A DNA stretch of 64,000 nucleotides from Paralichthys olivaceus. Taxonomy: Eukaryota; Chordata; Actinopteri; Pleuronectiformes; Paralichthyidae. The notes under the pieces are model-generated. The model saw nothing but the letters and a program-made list of their open reading frames with translations. It had not been told where the DNA came from and made no database searches. The DNA lies in the NCBI RefSeq assembly GCF_024713975.1, contig NC_091093.1, forward strand, positions 24,246,501 through 24,310,500, written 5' to 3'. Positions 14,674-25,935 of this stretch are shown one piece after another (position 1 is the stretch's first letter; each line of letters begins with the position of its first letter). The translations under genes were made by a program, and so were the position numbers.

Positions 14674-16467
14674 CCCAGCTTTGCCAGCTTTTCCCGTAAC
14701 TCTGGCCTCCTGGTTTGTTTACTAGTTCACCTCTCTTACTGAGTTTACGTAAACGTGAGGCGCTGGGGAAACTTCGAATCCCTCACAGAGAAGCTCAGTC
14801 TGTCAGTGACCTCAGCTGAATCTCCACCCCCTGCCCTGACTACCCTCTATACCACTGTGTGTATCTGCCAAGAAAAACACATGTTAGTAGTGTTCACATT
14901 GAACTTGTGTAAAATTTTGAAAATTGAAAAGCCAAATAATCTCAGATAGTTTATTCCCCCCCCCCCCCCCCCTGTACGTGTGTGCCCCACATTCGAGCAC
15001 CTACACATACCTGCACGAATATATCGATGGTTGTTGGACAGATGTCTCTGACTGAAAGATTTTAGCCTCTCACCGAGGCCTAGAAGAGATCTCTAATATG
15101 TAGATTCTAAACCTGAGTGGGACAAAGATTATCCAGGAAAGAGTGACAGTAATACAGCTGTAAATTCCACCTCCATTAAAACGCTCGCTTTGATTGTAGT
15201 GATAACATTGGACGTACTTTGAGCTTTGGCCTCGGAGGCCCTGGCTGTGCATGACACCCTTTGGTGTACAGCCAGAGTGCTGCTGCTCCCTTGGCTGCCA
15301 ACCCACCACTAACTAATGACCAGGAAATAACTGTGGTTCACACACACACACACTCACGTAAATACTCACAGACACATGTGTAGCTGTTTCTGACTTTTAG
15401 TGACTGCATTCCTTCTTTCAGTGTTAATATCTCCACCACCAGCCAAAACCTAATCCTTCCCTGAGTTAATACACATCCCAGTGTGTTGAATTTGAGTTTC
15501 TACAAATATAATTGTATAAATTGTGTAGTAAATATAGTTTCTACCTCCACCTCCCAGAAACAGTTTTAAAAACAGCTTCATTCTGCTAAACTCACTGCTG
15601 TGATATATTATACTGAATTTTTCCTGTATCATTCTTACTCTGCAATAATCAGCACAGTTATTTGAGTTGTGCCAGAGTTGTGAAAAGCTCTGTGTATAAT
15701 TGCCGCCCACTCATACTCATTTTTAGTTGCCTGTTTTTGCTGCGATCATATGTAAGTGGGAGAGTCTCCATTTAACTGTAAAGAATCTGCACGGTAAAGT
15801 CCTGTTAGGGGACGTTGGGTAAGACAAACCCAGACTTCAGTGATTTCCACAAGCGCATCGGGCTCTAATGGTGAAAACACTTGCATGAACAGCAGAGTCC
15901 AAATTGAAAGCAGAGGCAGAGAGCTAAAAAAAGAAACAACTTCCCTTAAAAAATGTTCTGCGATGCTGTGAATTTACGTCACAGCTCCACTGTGCAGCAT
16001 TCACAGCTCTCGATACCTGCACTCGCTCAACAGCCCACTGACGCCAATCCACACAGTTTGCCTCTCACACCAGACGCCACTGGCGACTATTTTCTTTGCT
16101 CCTGCTGGCCCTCCAGTGAAACCACAGCCATCTCCTCCCCCTGACTGTGTCTCTATGAGGCCTTGTCAAAATGCCTCTGTGGTCTGACTCCATGTTTCAG
16201 TCATGGCTCAGCCAAGGGGGGGAAATAATTGTCTCTGCAAATGTCCCACAAACACCATGAAGCGCTGCAGCAGGATTGTACCAGCGCATGCATCTGCATA
16301 CGAGGGGGAAAGAACTCACGCTGAGGGAAGTGGATCTAGAGTTTTAGGGTTTTGTCTTTCACTACAGCTGAAAAACCTCTTTTCTCCTGAGTCTTCTTTT
16401 CCATTTACAGCTTCACTTCTGTTTTTTTTTTCTCAGTTCATGTTACAATTTTCCAGAACCAGCTCCT

Positions 16468-16505
<38 letters not shown>

Positions 16506-19500
16506 GCAGACTGGGGTAGTGCAATGAGAGCTCTCCATCTGTTTGCCAGATTAAAGGAAGAGGAACAAAAAAACTGAAAGATGCATGTGTTGAGAAGAGC
16601 AAGGGAATGAGCCAGAGGAGTGTGGGCATTTCTTCAGTCTGTGTGCGTTTGTCAGAGTATGGGAGTGTTACAGTATATGCAGACCTGGCCGTCTCTGCCT
16701 GTCTCTCATGTGTGAAGCATGTGGCCGGTCTGCCAACATGGCAATCATGAGGCAGAGGCTCTCCTCTGATTGCTGGGTGCTCCATGCAGGCTCGAGTGCA
16801 GCAGGGATATTTGAAGTGTTTTTGGAAATGTTGATTAGTAGCAAAATGACAAGGAGAAAAGCACCGTGGAGTTTGTTTGCATTTTCTTGAAATGAAAAGA
16901 GCGGCTCTATGTGAGAAGGCAAATGTCCAAATCAGTTGCTCCGGACATTTTTTCACAAAGAGAGTAAAGTGAGAGTAAAATTTTGGCGACGTTTCTCACA
17001 CGGGACGGACGCAAAACTGGAAGAATTGGTATATGTCAGGATGAGAAGGAGGAGCCATACACATAGAAGAGATTCGAAAACCTTTGGCCAGTGTCATTAT
17101 GCTCTAAACAAAAACATGATCCTCACCGCAGCGCAATTTATCATCATGTCCTGCGTCTTGCATGCTCTACTAAGACTTCTTCAACTTGTCCTTCATTGTC
17201 CCAGAGGGGAAATTTGTTTTGCAACCGGACAAAAAGCATAAACTCACAGGAAACACGGACACATTGACTCGGGCAGAAGAAAGAAAAACTTTAAAATACA
17301 TGAGAAATACAAAGATCAAGAGCTTGTTAAACCAAAAAAACCCCCAAAGAATTAGATCCTCATCAGTCATCAGGAGGGAAAAGGAAACGTGAAATCAACC
17401 AGGTCATCATGAAGACGTGTCTGACTCGGACAATCTCCTGCTGTGTTCTTCATATGTGAAAGACAAATCCTGAAAAACGTCCAGACCCGAATTTCCTGAC
17501 ATTTTCCAGAGTGCATGTCTGAAATCAGCTTATGTGACGATCACCTGCTGAATATTACATTTCAGTTGTGTCATCAAACAGTTTTTATTTTGTTTATAAT
17601 AGAAGCACATAGACGGCCCTCATGAATGTCCCGCATGTTATTACAACAGCCAAAAAACGCTTCTCTTGTCAACAACTCTGCTTTCTATGGACAATGTGCA
17701 GTAAACACAAATGGCTGGAAATAGATCTGCAGATGGCAGATTTGGTTGTGGTGTGATAGTGGGAGGCATCACCACGATGAATCAGCCAAAACTCCAGAGT
17801 GGGCTGATTATTCTCTGTCCTCCAACATAATGTCAAACTAATAAAACAACTTAAAAGAACTCCATGAGTATATGGAAACAAAACTTCCTGAAGAATCAGT
17901 GTGAGCAAAAGTCTCAGTTATGTGCATTTCAGTCATAGTTGAGCAGAGCAGGTGTGTTGACTTTGACTCATACATGAGTCCTCGTCTCCACCACAGGAAG
18001 AGACATGGATGAATCAGTTTGTTGTGCATGACTGGATTATGATGGGAAAACGTGAGCTGTATGTGTGTGTATTCTTAGAAGGCCTAAATGGTATTTCTTA
18101 TATCTATCCATCCATCTATCTATCTATCTATCTATCTAAACAGCTAAAGGGCAGAGAAGGCGGTGGAACGTTCACACCCTCCTGAAACAGAACACCTCGA
18201 TATTTACACTGCTTATGTTTTGTGTCAGAAAACATATGAAAAGCTGAGATCAATCCCTCATGAACACACTCAGGGATGAGGGTTATGTTTGTGTACAGCA
18301 GCCCTTTCAAAATACGCCTGTTTTCAAAATACGTTTGCTCAGGTTTCATTGGGACGTTTGACCTTATAAAAATCAGCCCTTCCAGTTTTTTCCCCCCTGA
18401 TGGTGAACTGAAGAGTCGAAGCTGCAGCTCAACCACAAAGCACCGTGCATTTAGTGAATGAGTCAGGCTCTCGCTTTCGCTCTTGACTGGGAGAAATGTC
18501 ATTCTGCTTTTTCCTCTCCTGTCACCCTTCCTTTTCAACATGTGCAACATAGCTTTTGGACCAGAAAGACAAGCGTACCAGAGTTAATTCCTCTTAAACT
18601 ACAAAGACTTGGCCACTTTTCTTTGCTTTAGCAGATCATATATGTTGAAAAATAAAAAAAAAATTTCCATGATTTACCTCTGGCCCTGTCTCTGGAAATC
18701 CAATCGATAAAGCATCTGCCTGAACAGATCGGCTTGGCCGTGATGCACCAACTGCGGCTTCATGCTATTGGAGCGCTGGTTGATGTTATAACCTTGATCT
18801 GTGTGCCCGATAACAGCAGATAATACGTTAAATCCAACGCCCTCCAAGGATTTCTCCAAAACTCTTATTTACGCTCTCCTCCCTCATCAAACAAGGACCA
18901 AAACACAGACAGACAATGGAGCAGATGGACGGACAGATGGTCGGAGTGCAACAGAGCATCAGCCACACTCTACGCTGTCAAATAAACGGGCAAACAGCTA
19001 TAACATCATCAACTTTACTGATCAATCAACAGAACAGTGTGATAAATACGTCCATTATTAACAGATCTGCAGATGGTATCCAAGGACACACGACTACACA
19101 AGCCTGATAGGATGCAGTCTTAGAGGAATCCACGTTTTTTCTAATATAAACTCCTTCAGTGCATCGGTGTGAATATTTACAAGGGTTGATTTGAAAAAGC
19201 AAAGAGGAAAAGTTTTGAACCCTCCAGCGTCGCTGCACGGTGTTCTGAAAACCTCCCGGAGACTCAGTTCCCTCATGACCTTTGAACTCAAACTTATCTC
19301 TTGGCTGTTTCACCTCCCGGCCTGATTTTTTTTTCACTGGATCACAGTTCAAACACACTGTCTGCATTTTTTGAACACCGTGAAATGAGAGACACTAAAC
19401 TTTAACATGTGTTTGTTTATGTGTCCCTCTGGCAACAAGCCCAGTGAACTACAAAATCTAAAGGTTTTCATCCTCCCCCGGGTGCAGGAAATAATTTGTT

Positions 19501-19514
19501 GTCATTCAGGACGT

Positions 19515-19570
<56 letters not shown>

Positions 19571-20063
19571 ACTCTCACTCTCTCTCTCTCTGGATGCGTT
19601 GATGAACAAACTGGACGCACGTGTTGGAGCTTGTCTGTTCCTGGTGGTGACTGAACCATCTCTCATCCGCTCAACTCAAACAGGCTCTGCCAGTCACCAG
19701 CATCACTGTGTGCCATACACAGACACTGGATAAAGTGTGAAAGCTTTAAAGTTTTGTGATTATTGGTTTTGTGAACATGAAAGAGTCATTTTTTTGATCT
19801 GTGAGAGGAAAATATAAAAGATGATGAAGGTGCAGACCACAACCTAAAGAAACTCCTGGAAAAGGCTGCAAATCTGCTGGAAAACCGGAGGAGAGAACTC
19901 ACTGACCCTCTGGATGACTGATTCACTTCATCGTAGAATATTTGATCTTAAAGCCTAGTCACCACAGCTCGTCAGACACTGATCCTGACGTGGTCCTGAG
20001 GCTCAGTGGACACTCACCTGGAGACAGGTCTCCGTCACTCTGCTCTCCGGAGTCTGAATCCAT
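4199..20063 (-). CDS. tnfaip8l3: TNFAIP8-like protein 3 (TIPE3), complete in two exons
   Basis: Coding exons are 20063..20018 (46 nt) and 4761..4199 (563 nt), joined in phase 1 to give 202 residues ending in TAA. Exon 1 encodes [16 protein letters not shown] and has a gtgagt donor. Exon 2 follows a tctcccctcag acceptor and carries the whole TIPE fold, including [46 protein letters not shown] and the C-terminal GINKLLDE. The acidic N-terminus closely matches human TNFAIP8L3 and separates it from TNFAIP8, L1 and L2. The family forms a six-helix bundle with a hydrophobic cavity; TIPE3 binds and transfers phosphoinositides and promotes PI3K signalling at the plasma membrane. The start sits in a strong context (A at -3, G at +4). 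A longer N-terminus, annotated in human, was not found here. The 15.3 kb intron makes exon 1 easy to miss. Confidence 0.95.
4941..5062. repeat. Teleost dispersed repeat fragment
   Basis: The order of motifs 'ggatcttcaccaaaatta', 'ccttccaccaggtatcgtgg' and 'gctaactagcagacaaacca' matches a widespread teleost interspersed repeat that usually ends in a string of 'acaaac' units. The copy is diverged and non-coding. Family assignment is from memory, so the class is left open. Confidence 0.5.
6488..6509. repeat. (AG)n microsatellite
   Basis: Eleven AG units in the tnfaip8l3 intron. Confidence 0.95.
8377..8403. repeat. Poly-C run followed by (ACC)n
   Basis: A homopolymer of about 13 C passes directly into four or five ACC units. 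The exact C count is prone to sequencing error. Confidence 0.9.
8637..8726. repeat. (CA)n microsatellite
   Basis: About 90 bp of CA repeat with a single imperfection near its left end. Confidence 0.98.
10154..10178. repeat. Short (CA)n microsatellite
   Basis: About twelve CA units within the tnfaip8l3 intron. Confidence 0.9.
11328..11505. repeat. Teleost dispersed repeat fragment
   Basis: The text 'atctcgagaaccgttcatct', 'cggcctcacactcggcatgt' and 'cttggtgtgatttggacaaa' resembles an interspersed repeat seen in many teleost genomes. No intact reading frame is present. The family name is not asserted. Confidence 0.45.
13483..13640. repeat. Two adjoining teleost repeat fragments
   Basis: 'cgtttatttgtatagcactt' with 'ggtcacaaagtgctacacaa' is followed by 'ttcagttcaattttaagcgc' with 'ccaaatcataacat'. 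Both resemble common teleost repeat termini of the 'TTTATTTRTATAGCRC' type. They are truncated and non-coding. Confidence 0.5.
13974..14005. repeat. (GACA)n microsatellite
   Basis: Eight consecutive GACA units. Confidence 0.95.
14586..14670. repeat. (CA)n microsatellite
   Basis: About 85 bp of perfect CA repeat. Confidence 0.98.
14956..14972. repeat. Poly-C run
   Basis: Seventeen consecutive C residues; the length is likely to be unreliable in assembly. Confidence 0.9.
16469..16502. repeat. (GT)n microsatellite
   Basis: About 17 GT units. Confidence 0.95.
18101..18138. repeat. (ATCT)n microsatellite
   Basis: ATCT/ATCC units, about nine copies. Confidence 0.9.
19516..19591. repeat. (CT)n microsatellite in proximal intron 1 of tnfaip8l3
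   Basis: About 76 bp of CT with a few CA interruptions. It is (GA)n on the transcribed strand and lies some 430 bp downstream of tnfaip8l3 exon 1. Confidence 0.97.
20018..20063 (-). CDS. tnfaip8l3: tnfaip8l3 coding exon 1
   Basis: This 46-nt exon has 15 codons plus one base. It begins ATGGATTCAGACTCC on the minus strand and ends CTGTCTCCAG before a consensus gtgagt donor. It supplies the acidic leader typical of TIPE3. A tcctgcag directly upstream of the start codon looks like a possible 3' splice site, so a non-coding first exon upstream is possible. Confidence 0.93.
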
Positions 20064-20700
20064 CTTCCCCTGCAGGACACTCAGAGGCTGCAGAAGCTCT
20101 TCTTCGTGTTCCCTCTCCTCTCCAGGGAGTCTTCGGATTTCTTCACAGCACAGAAATAGAAAATAAAAATGCTATTTCTGCTTCTTCTTCCTCTTCTTCT
20201 TCTCCTGAAGCTAAACTTCCCTCTCTCAGCCTGGATCACTTCTGCTGTGAGAGAGGAATGATTCTGAGCTTACTTGCTGAGCTGTCTTCCTCTTCTCCCT
20301 CTGCTCTCCCTCCTCTCTTCTACGGACTCCCTCACTTTCTCTCTCGTTTACTTTCCCCCATTGCTGATGTGCCCTCCCCTCTGCTCTCTCTCTTGGTCCG
20401 TCCCCTCTCTGACTCTCCCTCCCTTGTCCCTGCTGCACTCCTCCTCCTCCTCCTCCTCCTCCTCCTCCTCCTCCTCCTCCTCCTCCTCCTCCTCCTCCTC
20501 TTCCTCTCATTCGGTCCTGTCACACTCAGCCTCTTCACGCTCTCTCCCCACTCAAACTCTTTCTCTACCTCTCTCTGTATGCTGTAAGGGCTGTCACTTC
20601 CTCCCTCTCTCTCGTCCTCCCTCCCTCCTTCTGTCTCTGAGTAAGAGTGCTGCCTGTGTTTGAGCAGAGAGTCATTCATGGCAACTTGAAATTCATCTCC
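20064..20700 (-). promoter_or_regulatory. 5' flank / 5' UTR region of tnfaip8l3
   Basis: The 640 bp upstream of the tnfaip8l3 start codon are strongly strand-asymmetric: pyrimidine-rich on the plus strand and so purine-rich on the gene's sense strand. No TATA box is evident. The transcription start cannot be placed from sequence alone. The (GGA)n tract at 20438-20503 lies in this stretch and could be promoter or 5' UTR. Confidence 0.4.
20438..20503 (-). repeat. (GGA)n tract upstream of tnfaip8l3
   Basis: Plus strand (CCT)n, about 20 units, equal to (GGA)n on the tnfaip8l3 strand. GGA repeats can form G-quadruplex structures. Long open frames here (poly-Leu, poly-Ser, poly-Gly, poly-Arg) are simple translations of the repeat. 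Confidence 0.97.
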
Positions 20701-23149
20701 AGCAGTAAAAATCCCATGAGCACTTGTTTCCTGGCTGTTATAAAATCAGTCACTTATACTAACTAGTGGTGGTCAGAGGTTACTGATCTGCGATAATCAT
20801 TAAATGGGCCTGATGTGTTTTAGGTCATTTTAGTGTTTAGAGGAGTTTTTGAGTTAATTGCACAAAAAACCCATCACTTCTACTTTTACAGTTTTTCCAT
20901 CACTGATCTTTCAAAGTATGCTAGCCTGTGTTTTCATCCTTTTCTTTCCTCTCTTCTTCATCCTTTACTTCCCTTTCTTTCGTCTTTCCTCCCCGTCCTT
21001 CCCTAGGCTACCATGTCTTGCAGACATTTGTTTTTGATAGATGTCCAAGGACGCTCCTGCATCCAACATCTGCAAATAATAATCCAGTAAAAAAAGTAAA
21101 TATACATATATAAAATTCACAATATTCCTTTCACAGTTTCCACGTCTGTCTTCTGGGGTTTGATTTTCTGTTCACCTGTCTTTTGAGTGACACACAGTCA
21201 CAATGACAGTGTGTCCTTGAATGCACCACAACAAATAATGTAACTTAAAGACTTTCAGGAGAGAATAGGAAGAAATGGGCATGTAAGCATTCTTGAAGTT
21301 GTTACCTCAGCTTCACAGTGCATATCTCAGTAGTTTGTATTATTGTTTTAACTTTAAAGTTTTGTGGTTCCCTCTCACTGCTCTCAGGCAGCTGTATGAA
21401 AACAAAAAGCAATGTTTTACTTTGTGCTTTAACATATGAAGAACGCAGCAGGATATTGGTCAGAAGCAACCGAAAAATGTCCAAAATATTTAGCCAACGG
21501 ATGTCGGTCTTCTCTTCAAATCTCAATTCTTTCCAAGTTGAGACCTCTTCTTCATCACGTGATATTTGCATTATCTATTTTTTTCGGTCCTCGGCTTGTT
21601 AGAAAAGTCATCAACACGCCCAGTCACTGGGAATTTTCTGGATATTTTCCTTCTTTAGTCTCACATGGGCTCACTTGGACATTTTCAGTGCAACTGATTC
21701 TGAGATTTGCATTCTCACATACAGCTACCTCGGAAAATTTCAGGAACATTCAGTGTTCGTCTGAAAGCAGCTTGTGCAAACTCTAATCATCTCTGGGTGG
21801 GTTCCTCTCTTGCGTGCGTTTTGTCTCTCGGCCTGTGAGATGACATGAAGCTCACATTCAGAAGTGAGGAGCAGGTGGGTGGGCAGTTGGGGGTCCGACA
21901 ACAGTTGCAGGCTATACTGTCCCCCAGGTGTGGAGCTGACTGTCGCTCAGCATGAACACCGGGCACCAGATGGCTCCAGCCTGACTGCCCGCTGCCCAAG
22001 GCGCTTGTATCTTTGACACTGTGCGTGCATGTATACTAGTTCTGCAGAATTGTAGCGAGGAATTAAAAATACTCTGGAAATGCTCCTCTTTGACCTGACG
22101 GGAAATTAAGTGTGTGAAGGAAATAGAACAGATATACAAACATACTTGCACTGAAACAGATGACCATAACTGAGTCTACAATGTCTTGTTTGCAGAATAG
22201 GTATGAGAATTCTATAATAATAATATGAAGCAAATTATTCTGGAGGACAGTGCAGTCCCTCCGGCATGTGAGCTTATGAGTTTTGGCTAAGCCTCACTAA
22301 TCCAGTTTCTGATATAATCACCATCATCAGGGTCTCCACAGACGTGCCCTCAGTTACAGGGGCCGTTTAGTTGGTGAGTTCTTTTTGTTGTGTAACTACA
22401 AGCTACTGTCAAATCCACTGTGCCTCTGCTGGAAAGGACAAACAAACCACAGTACACTGGAGATAATGACCTGTGGTGAAAGAGGAATTCATATCCACCA
22501 CACGATGAACAAAAATACTCCATCGCAAGTGAAACTCTGCATTTTGACGAAGTAAATAACAGTACAGTTATTACCAATAAGATGTACTTAAACATGAACA
22601 GCAGGAGTGCAGAACTACATTGTCATTTTATGTATCTGTATTATGATGATGAGGCATTTTTTTCTCTTGTTTTTTGTCATTTCTTCAACATTTCTCAATA
22701 TAACAACCACATCATCAAAACAGAAAACCCACAACCATACACAAACAAAACAAAAGGATAAAACAAAAATAAATAAAAATAAATATAAGGCACATAAATT
22801 AGCCATCATGTCAAAAACTACGCTCAACCTCAGTATCTTCATATCGAATCAACTTATAAAAACAATATGTTAAATTAACAAAAATAATATAAATTATATA
22901 AATATCATCAGAATAAACTATTTCTCTCCATCTAGTATCATTCATCCATAGAAACTTCAATCACAATATCGTCCTTTAAATTCTTTAACAAAATTAAACT
23001 TGAGTTGAATTGTTGTATTTTTACAAAATACAATCTCATGCATCATTATATTTATGATATATATTATGTACCATTTTCATAAAAACAAAAACCTATGAAA
23101 TGAAAGAAAAACAAAACCAACAACCTCCAATTTCCAATTGTTTTCTGTT

Positions 23150-23408
23150 ATGTCGAGGTAAAAGAAGTTGACGACAAAGAAGACAAAGATGAAGATGATG
23201 AGGAGGACGTCAAAGAGGAGAGCGACAATGAAGAAGATGAAGACAAAGAAGACAAAGAAGAAGACGAAGAACAAGTAGAAGACAACGAAAAAGAATACGA
23301 TGACGAAGATAGAGAGGATGACATCAAAGAGAACAACGACGAAGAGGAAGTCAAAGCAGACAAGGAAGAAAAAGAAGAAGAGCTTCGTGTGATGATGTGC
23401 ACCACCGC
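23150..23408 (+). repeat. Purine-rich degenerate GAN/AAR tract with an open acidic frame
   Basis: About 250 bp of GAA, GAC, GAT, GAG and AAA triplets. Read on the plus strand in the frame GTC GAG GTA AAA GAA, it stays open for roughly 85 codons of Asp, Glu and Lys up to a TGA near 23418, but no ATG precedes it. Wobble positions vary freely. Low-complexity DNA is the simplest explanation. An exon of an unknown acidic protein is possible, but no flanking consensus splice pair was confirmed. Confidence 0.6.
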
Positions 23409-23888
23409 TCTCCTCTGATGCTCACTGAGAAACAAATGAGCTGACTTTGCAAAGTGGACCACATGAAAACAACACGAGGTGAGAGTTCATCTTTGATCCA
23501 GTGCCTGGATCCTGACAGAGGTCTTCCAGCGTGGGACTCTTCAGATGTACCGACTGATGACAGAGCTCGGCTCCTGTCCTGAGGAGACGGGCCACATATT
23601 TTCTATCATCTTCATTTACATATCAGAAACACTGAAATCTGAGGTTCATACAAAGACACTGTATCAGTGATGCTGAGAAACATTCAAAAACGCAGACGTT
23701 TCACAGCTTTGTGGGAAAATAAGTATCACCTCAGTTCAAGTTGAAAATGTACAGACAACATAGAGAGATGAGTACATCGCCAGTTTACCCTTTCTGGTAG
23801 GTTTCCATGGAAACCTAGGCTCTCTTTTAATGAAGCAATAATCCAGCAGGGGACTGAAACTGCGACAATATGGCCACTGGCATTTGAC

Positions 23889-23913
23889 TGTGTGTGTGTG
23901 TGTGTGTGTGTGT
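23889..23913. repeat. Short (TG)n microsatellite
   Basis: About twelve TG units followed by 'aatcaatcagtcaatcag'. Confidence 0.9.
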
Positions 23914-24396
23914 AATCAATCAGTCAATCAGAGCACGTGGCAGGACAGTCTAAAGTTTGCGCTGCAAGGCTCTTACGTGGGAGTTATTTTAAAAGCCGTC
24001 TGGCATCCTGCCTCTGTGAATCTGTCACGGAGCGATGGAAACAAATGGAATGAGACGGAAAATATACATCATGTGACCGAAAGAACCCACATATGAAGAA
24101 GCATGCTCTTCCTTCAGAGAGTGAGCAGACTGGCAAAGACGTGCGTCACATTCTGCAAGGCGAGCTGTTATGATGTAATACCTGACAAAAGCTGCTTTCC
24201 TGGTCGGAGTAAAATTAATTTCTCTGTCATGTGGATTTGAAATATGCCAACACCTTAAAACCTTAAAACTTGTTTAAAGGCACTGGGCATGATGTAACTG
24301 ACACGTGGGTAATCTTTGTCCCAAAGGCAGGGGAGGCTGACACAGCTTGAAACCACAAGTACTATTCAATTCCCCGTTAAAAATATTTCCTAAACA

Positions 24397-24451
<55 letters not shown>

Positions 24452-24470
24452 ACACAGACACAGACACCAC
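24397..24470. repeat. (CA)n microsatellite with (CAGACA) and (CCA) tail
   Basis: CA repeat of about 50 bp continuing into CAGACA units and then CCACCACCACC. Confidence 0.95.
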
Positions 24471-24813
24471 CACCACCAGTAGACCAGTAGACTTGAAGCG
24501 AACATTACCACAGATCTATTTCACAGATGCCTGATGTCCCACAGTTTGGAGCCAGAGGAATCACATTGGCTCAGTTTGTCTTCTGTCGACTGGAGCGCTC
24601 CATAACTTTTTGATGCTTTTATAAACTGTGAAGACACACAGGAAACTTTTTTGCATTTGTAAGCATTTTTTTTTCTCATCATCCTCGAGGCTACAGTGTC
24701 TGTTGGTGGATCGCTCCACTAACTTTGTCCAGAATCAAATTATCACATCATCAACATCTCCAACTAATAGTTAGTTTGCCATGAAATCTGGTGCCGAACC
24801 AAACAGATGAGTC

Positions 24814-25070
24814 CATAGACTGTTTAAAGATGGACATCAAGTCTCCACTTCCTCCCACTATACAGAGATGAAGCTAAAATATCCCAGTGTACAAACTTCA
24901 TCAGCCACAGGGCCGTAGGCATCAAGGAATATTTTTATTTGGTCCATGTCCTGTTTGTTAACATAGAGGAGGGCGGATGTATAAACCTATACTGCAGCCA
25001 GCCACCAGGTGGCGATCAAGACACTTGGGCTTCACTTTTGAGGAGCTGTCATGTTCTCCATTTGGATGGA
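24814..25070 (+). mobile_element. MITE-like teleost dispersed repeat, forward copy
   Basis: It begins 'catagactgtttaaagatgg', continues through 'gtctccacttcctcccacta', 'gaagctaaaatatccc' and 'actgcagccagccaccaggt', and ends near 'gagctgtcatgttctccatt'. The same blocks occur in reverse order and strand at 2794-3092. The right terminus is badly eroded ('gatggatagat'), so this copy is unlikely to be mobile. Confidence 0.65.
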
Positions 25071-25598
25071 TAGATTCCAGTGTGACATATTTTTTTAGAT
25101 AGATAATGATGGTGAGTGACAGTATGGGGTCCCTTACGTAAAGAAGTGATAATTAAAGCATCCTTCACCCTGAAGCTACTGTAGCCCATATAAAGTGTTA
25201 TAATACAAACTGTTAACACATGTTTTTAACCTCACAACAACCAGCAGTTCAGCCTTTTGTTGACCTCTACACAGAACTGATTTAACTTTATTAGCAGGAA
25301 AACACAGATTTGTGGTTGTGGAAGAAACAAGAATTTACTGGACTGAACATTCAGCAGGACATGTTCTGTTCTTCCTCTATTTTCATCCATTCTAAATTAC
25401 TTAATTGTCTCTTGACTCATTTGTGGCATGATGCTACATACATGATGGAGTTTTCTGTGAAGAGGAAGAATGCTTCCCTGGTAAATACACTGGACACCTC
25501 TAACAAAGTGCTTTCAGTGGCCACTGCAGTTTGTGGTGAAAGGTTTCCATCTGGATGGACGACTGACTGACTGACAGCACCAGAACAGACTGTGACAC

Positions 25599-25601
<3 letters not shown>

Positions 25602-25682
<81 letters not shown>

Positions 25683-25695
25683 TCACACGCACACA

Positions 25696-25741
<46 letters not shown>
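25602..25741. repeat. (CA)n microsatellite, interrupted
   Basis: Two long CA blocks separated by 'atactcacacgcacacacac', about 140 bp in all. It directly abuts a telomere-like dispersed repeat. Confidence 0.97.
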
Positions 25742-25743
<2 letters not shown>

Positions 25744-25935
25744 AACCCCAACCCTTATCATCCTGTATCCTAACCCTAACCCTAACATTAACACTAAGTC
25801 TTAACCCTCAAACAAGCCTTTGAATGTGTGAGGACCAAATGCACTCACGTCAAAATGTTCTCACAAAGATGGTACTGAACCAAAATCGTCCCTCATTACT
25901 GTGTAGAAAGACAAGCACACACACACACACTAGTT
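25742..25935 (-). repeat. CA-flanked dispersed repeat with CCCTAA-like core
   Basis: 'cctaaccctaaccctaacat' is followed by 'aagtcttaaccctcaaacaa', 'gtgtgaggaccaaatg' and 'gttctcacaaagatggt', then another CA tract. Reverse-complemented, it matches the copy in dmxl2 at 42514-42782 ('gtttgagggttaagac', 'ttaggttaggcatttag'). It is a dispersed unit, not a true interstitial telomere block. Confidence 0.6.

Larger units (their letters stand above)
4762..20017 (-). other. tnfaip8l3 intron 1 (15.3 kb)
   Basis: A single long intron separates the two coding exons. I found no further gene on either strand; open frames inside are short and lack recognisable similarity. It holds at least ten microsatellites and three fragments of dispersed repeats (4941-5062, 11328-11505, 13483-13640), listed separately. 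No RNA gene was recognised. Confidence 0.75.

Noticed and set aside
20006-20679. Long Leu-, Ser-, Gly- or Arg-rich frames of 94-193 residues on both strands
   Set aside because: They arise from the (CCT)n/(GGA)n tract and the pyrimidine-rich flank of tnfaip8l3. One of them overlaps the real exon 1 on the opposite strand.
25741-25797. Interstitial telomeric repeat marking an ancient fusion
   Set aside because: Only about three CCCTAA units are present, and the same flanking text recurs at two other places in the window, so it is part of a dispersed repeat.
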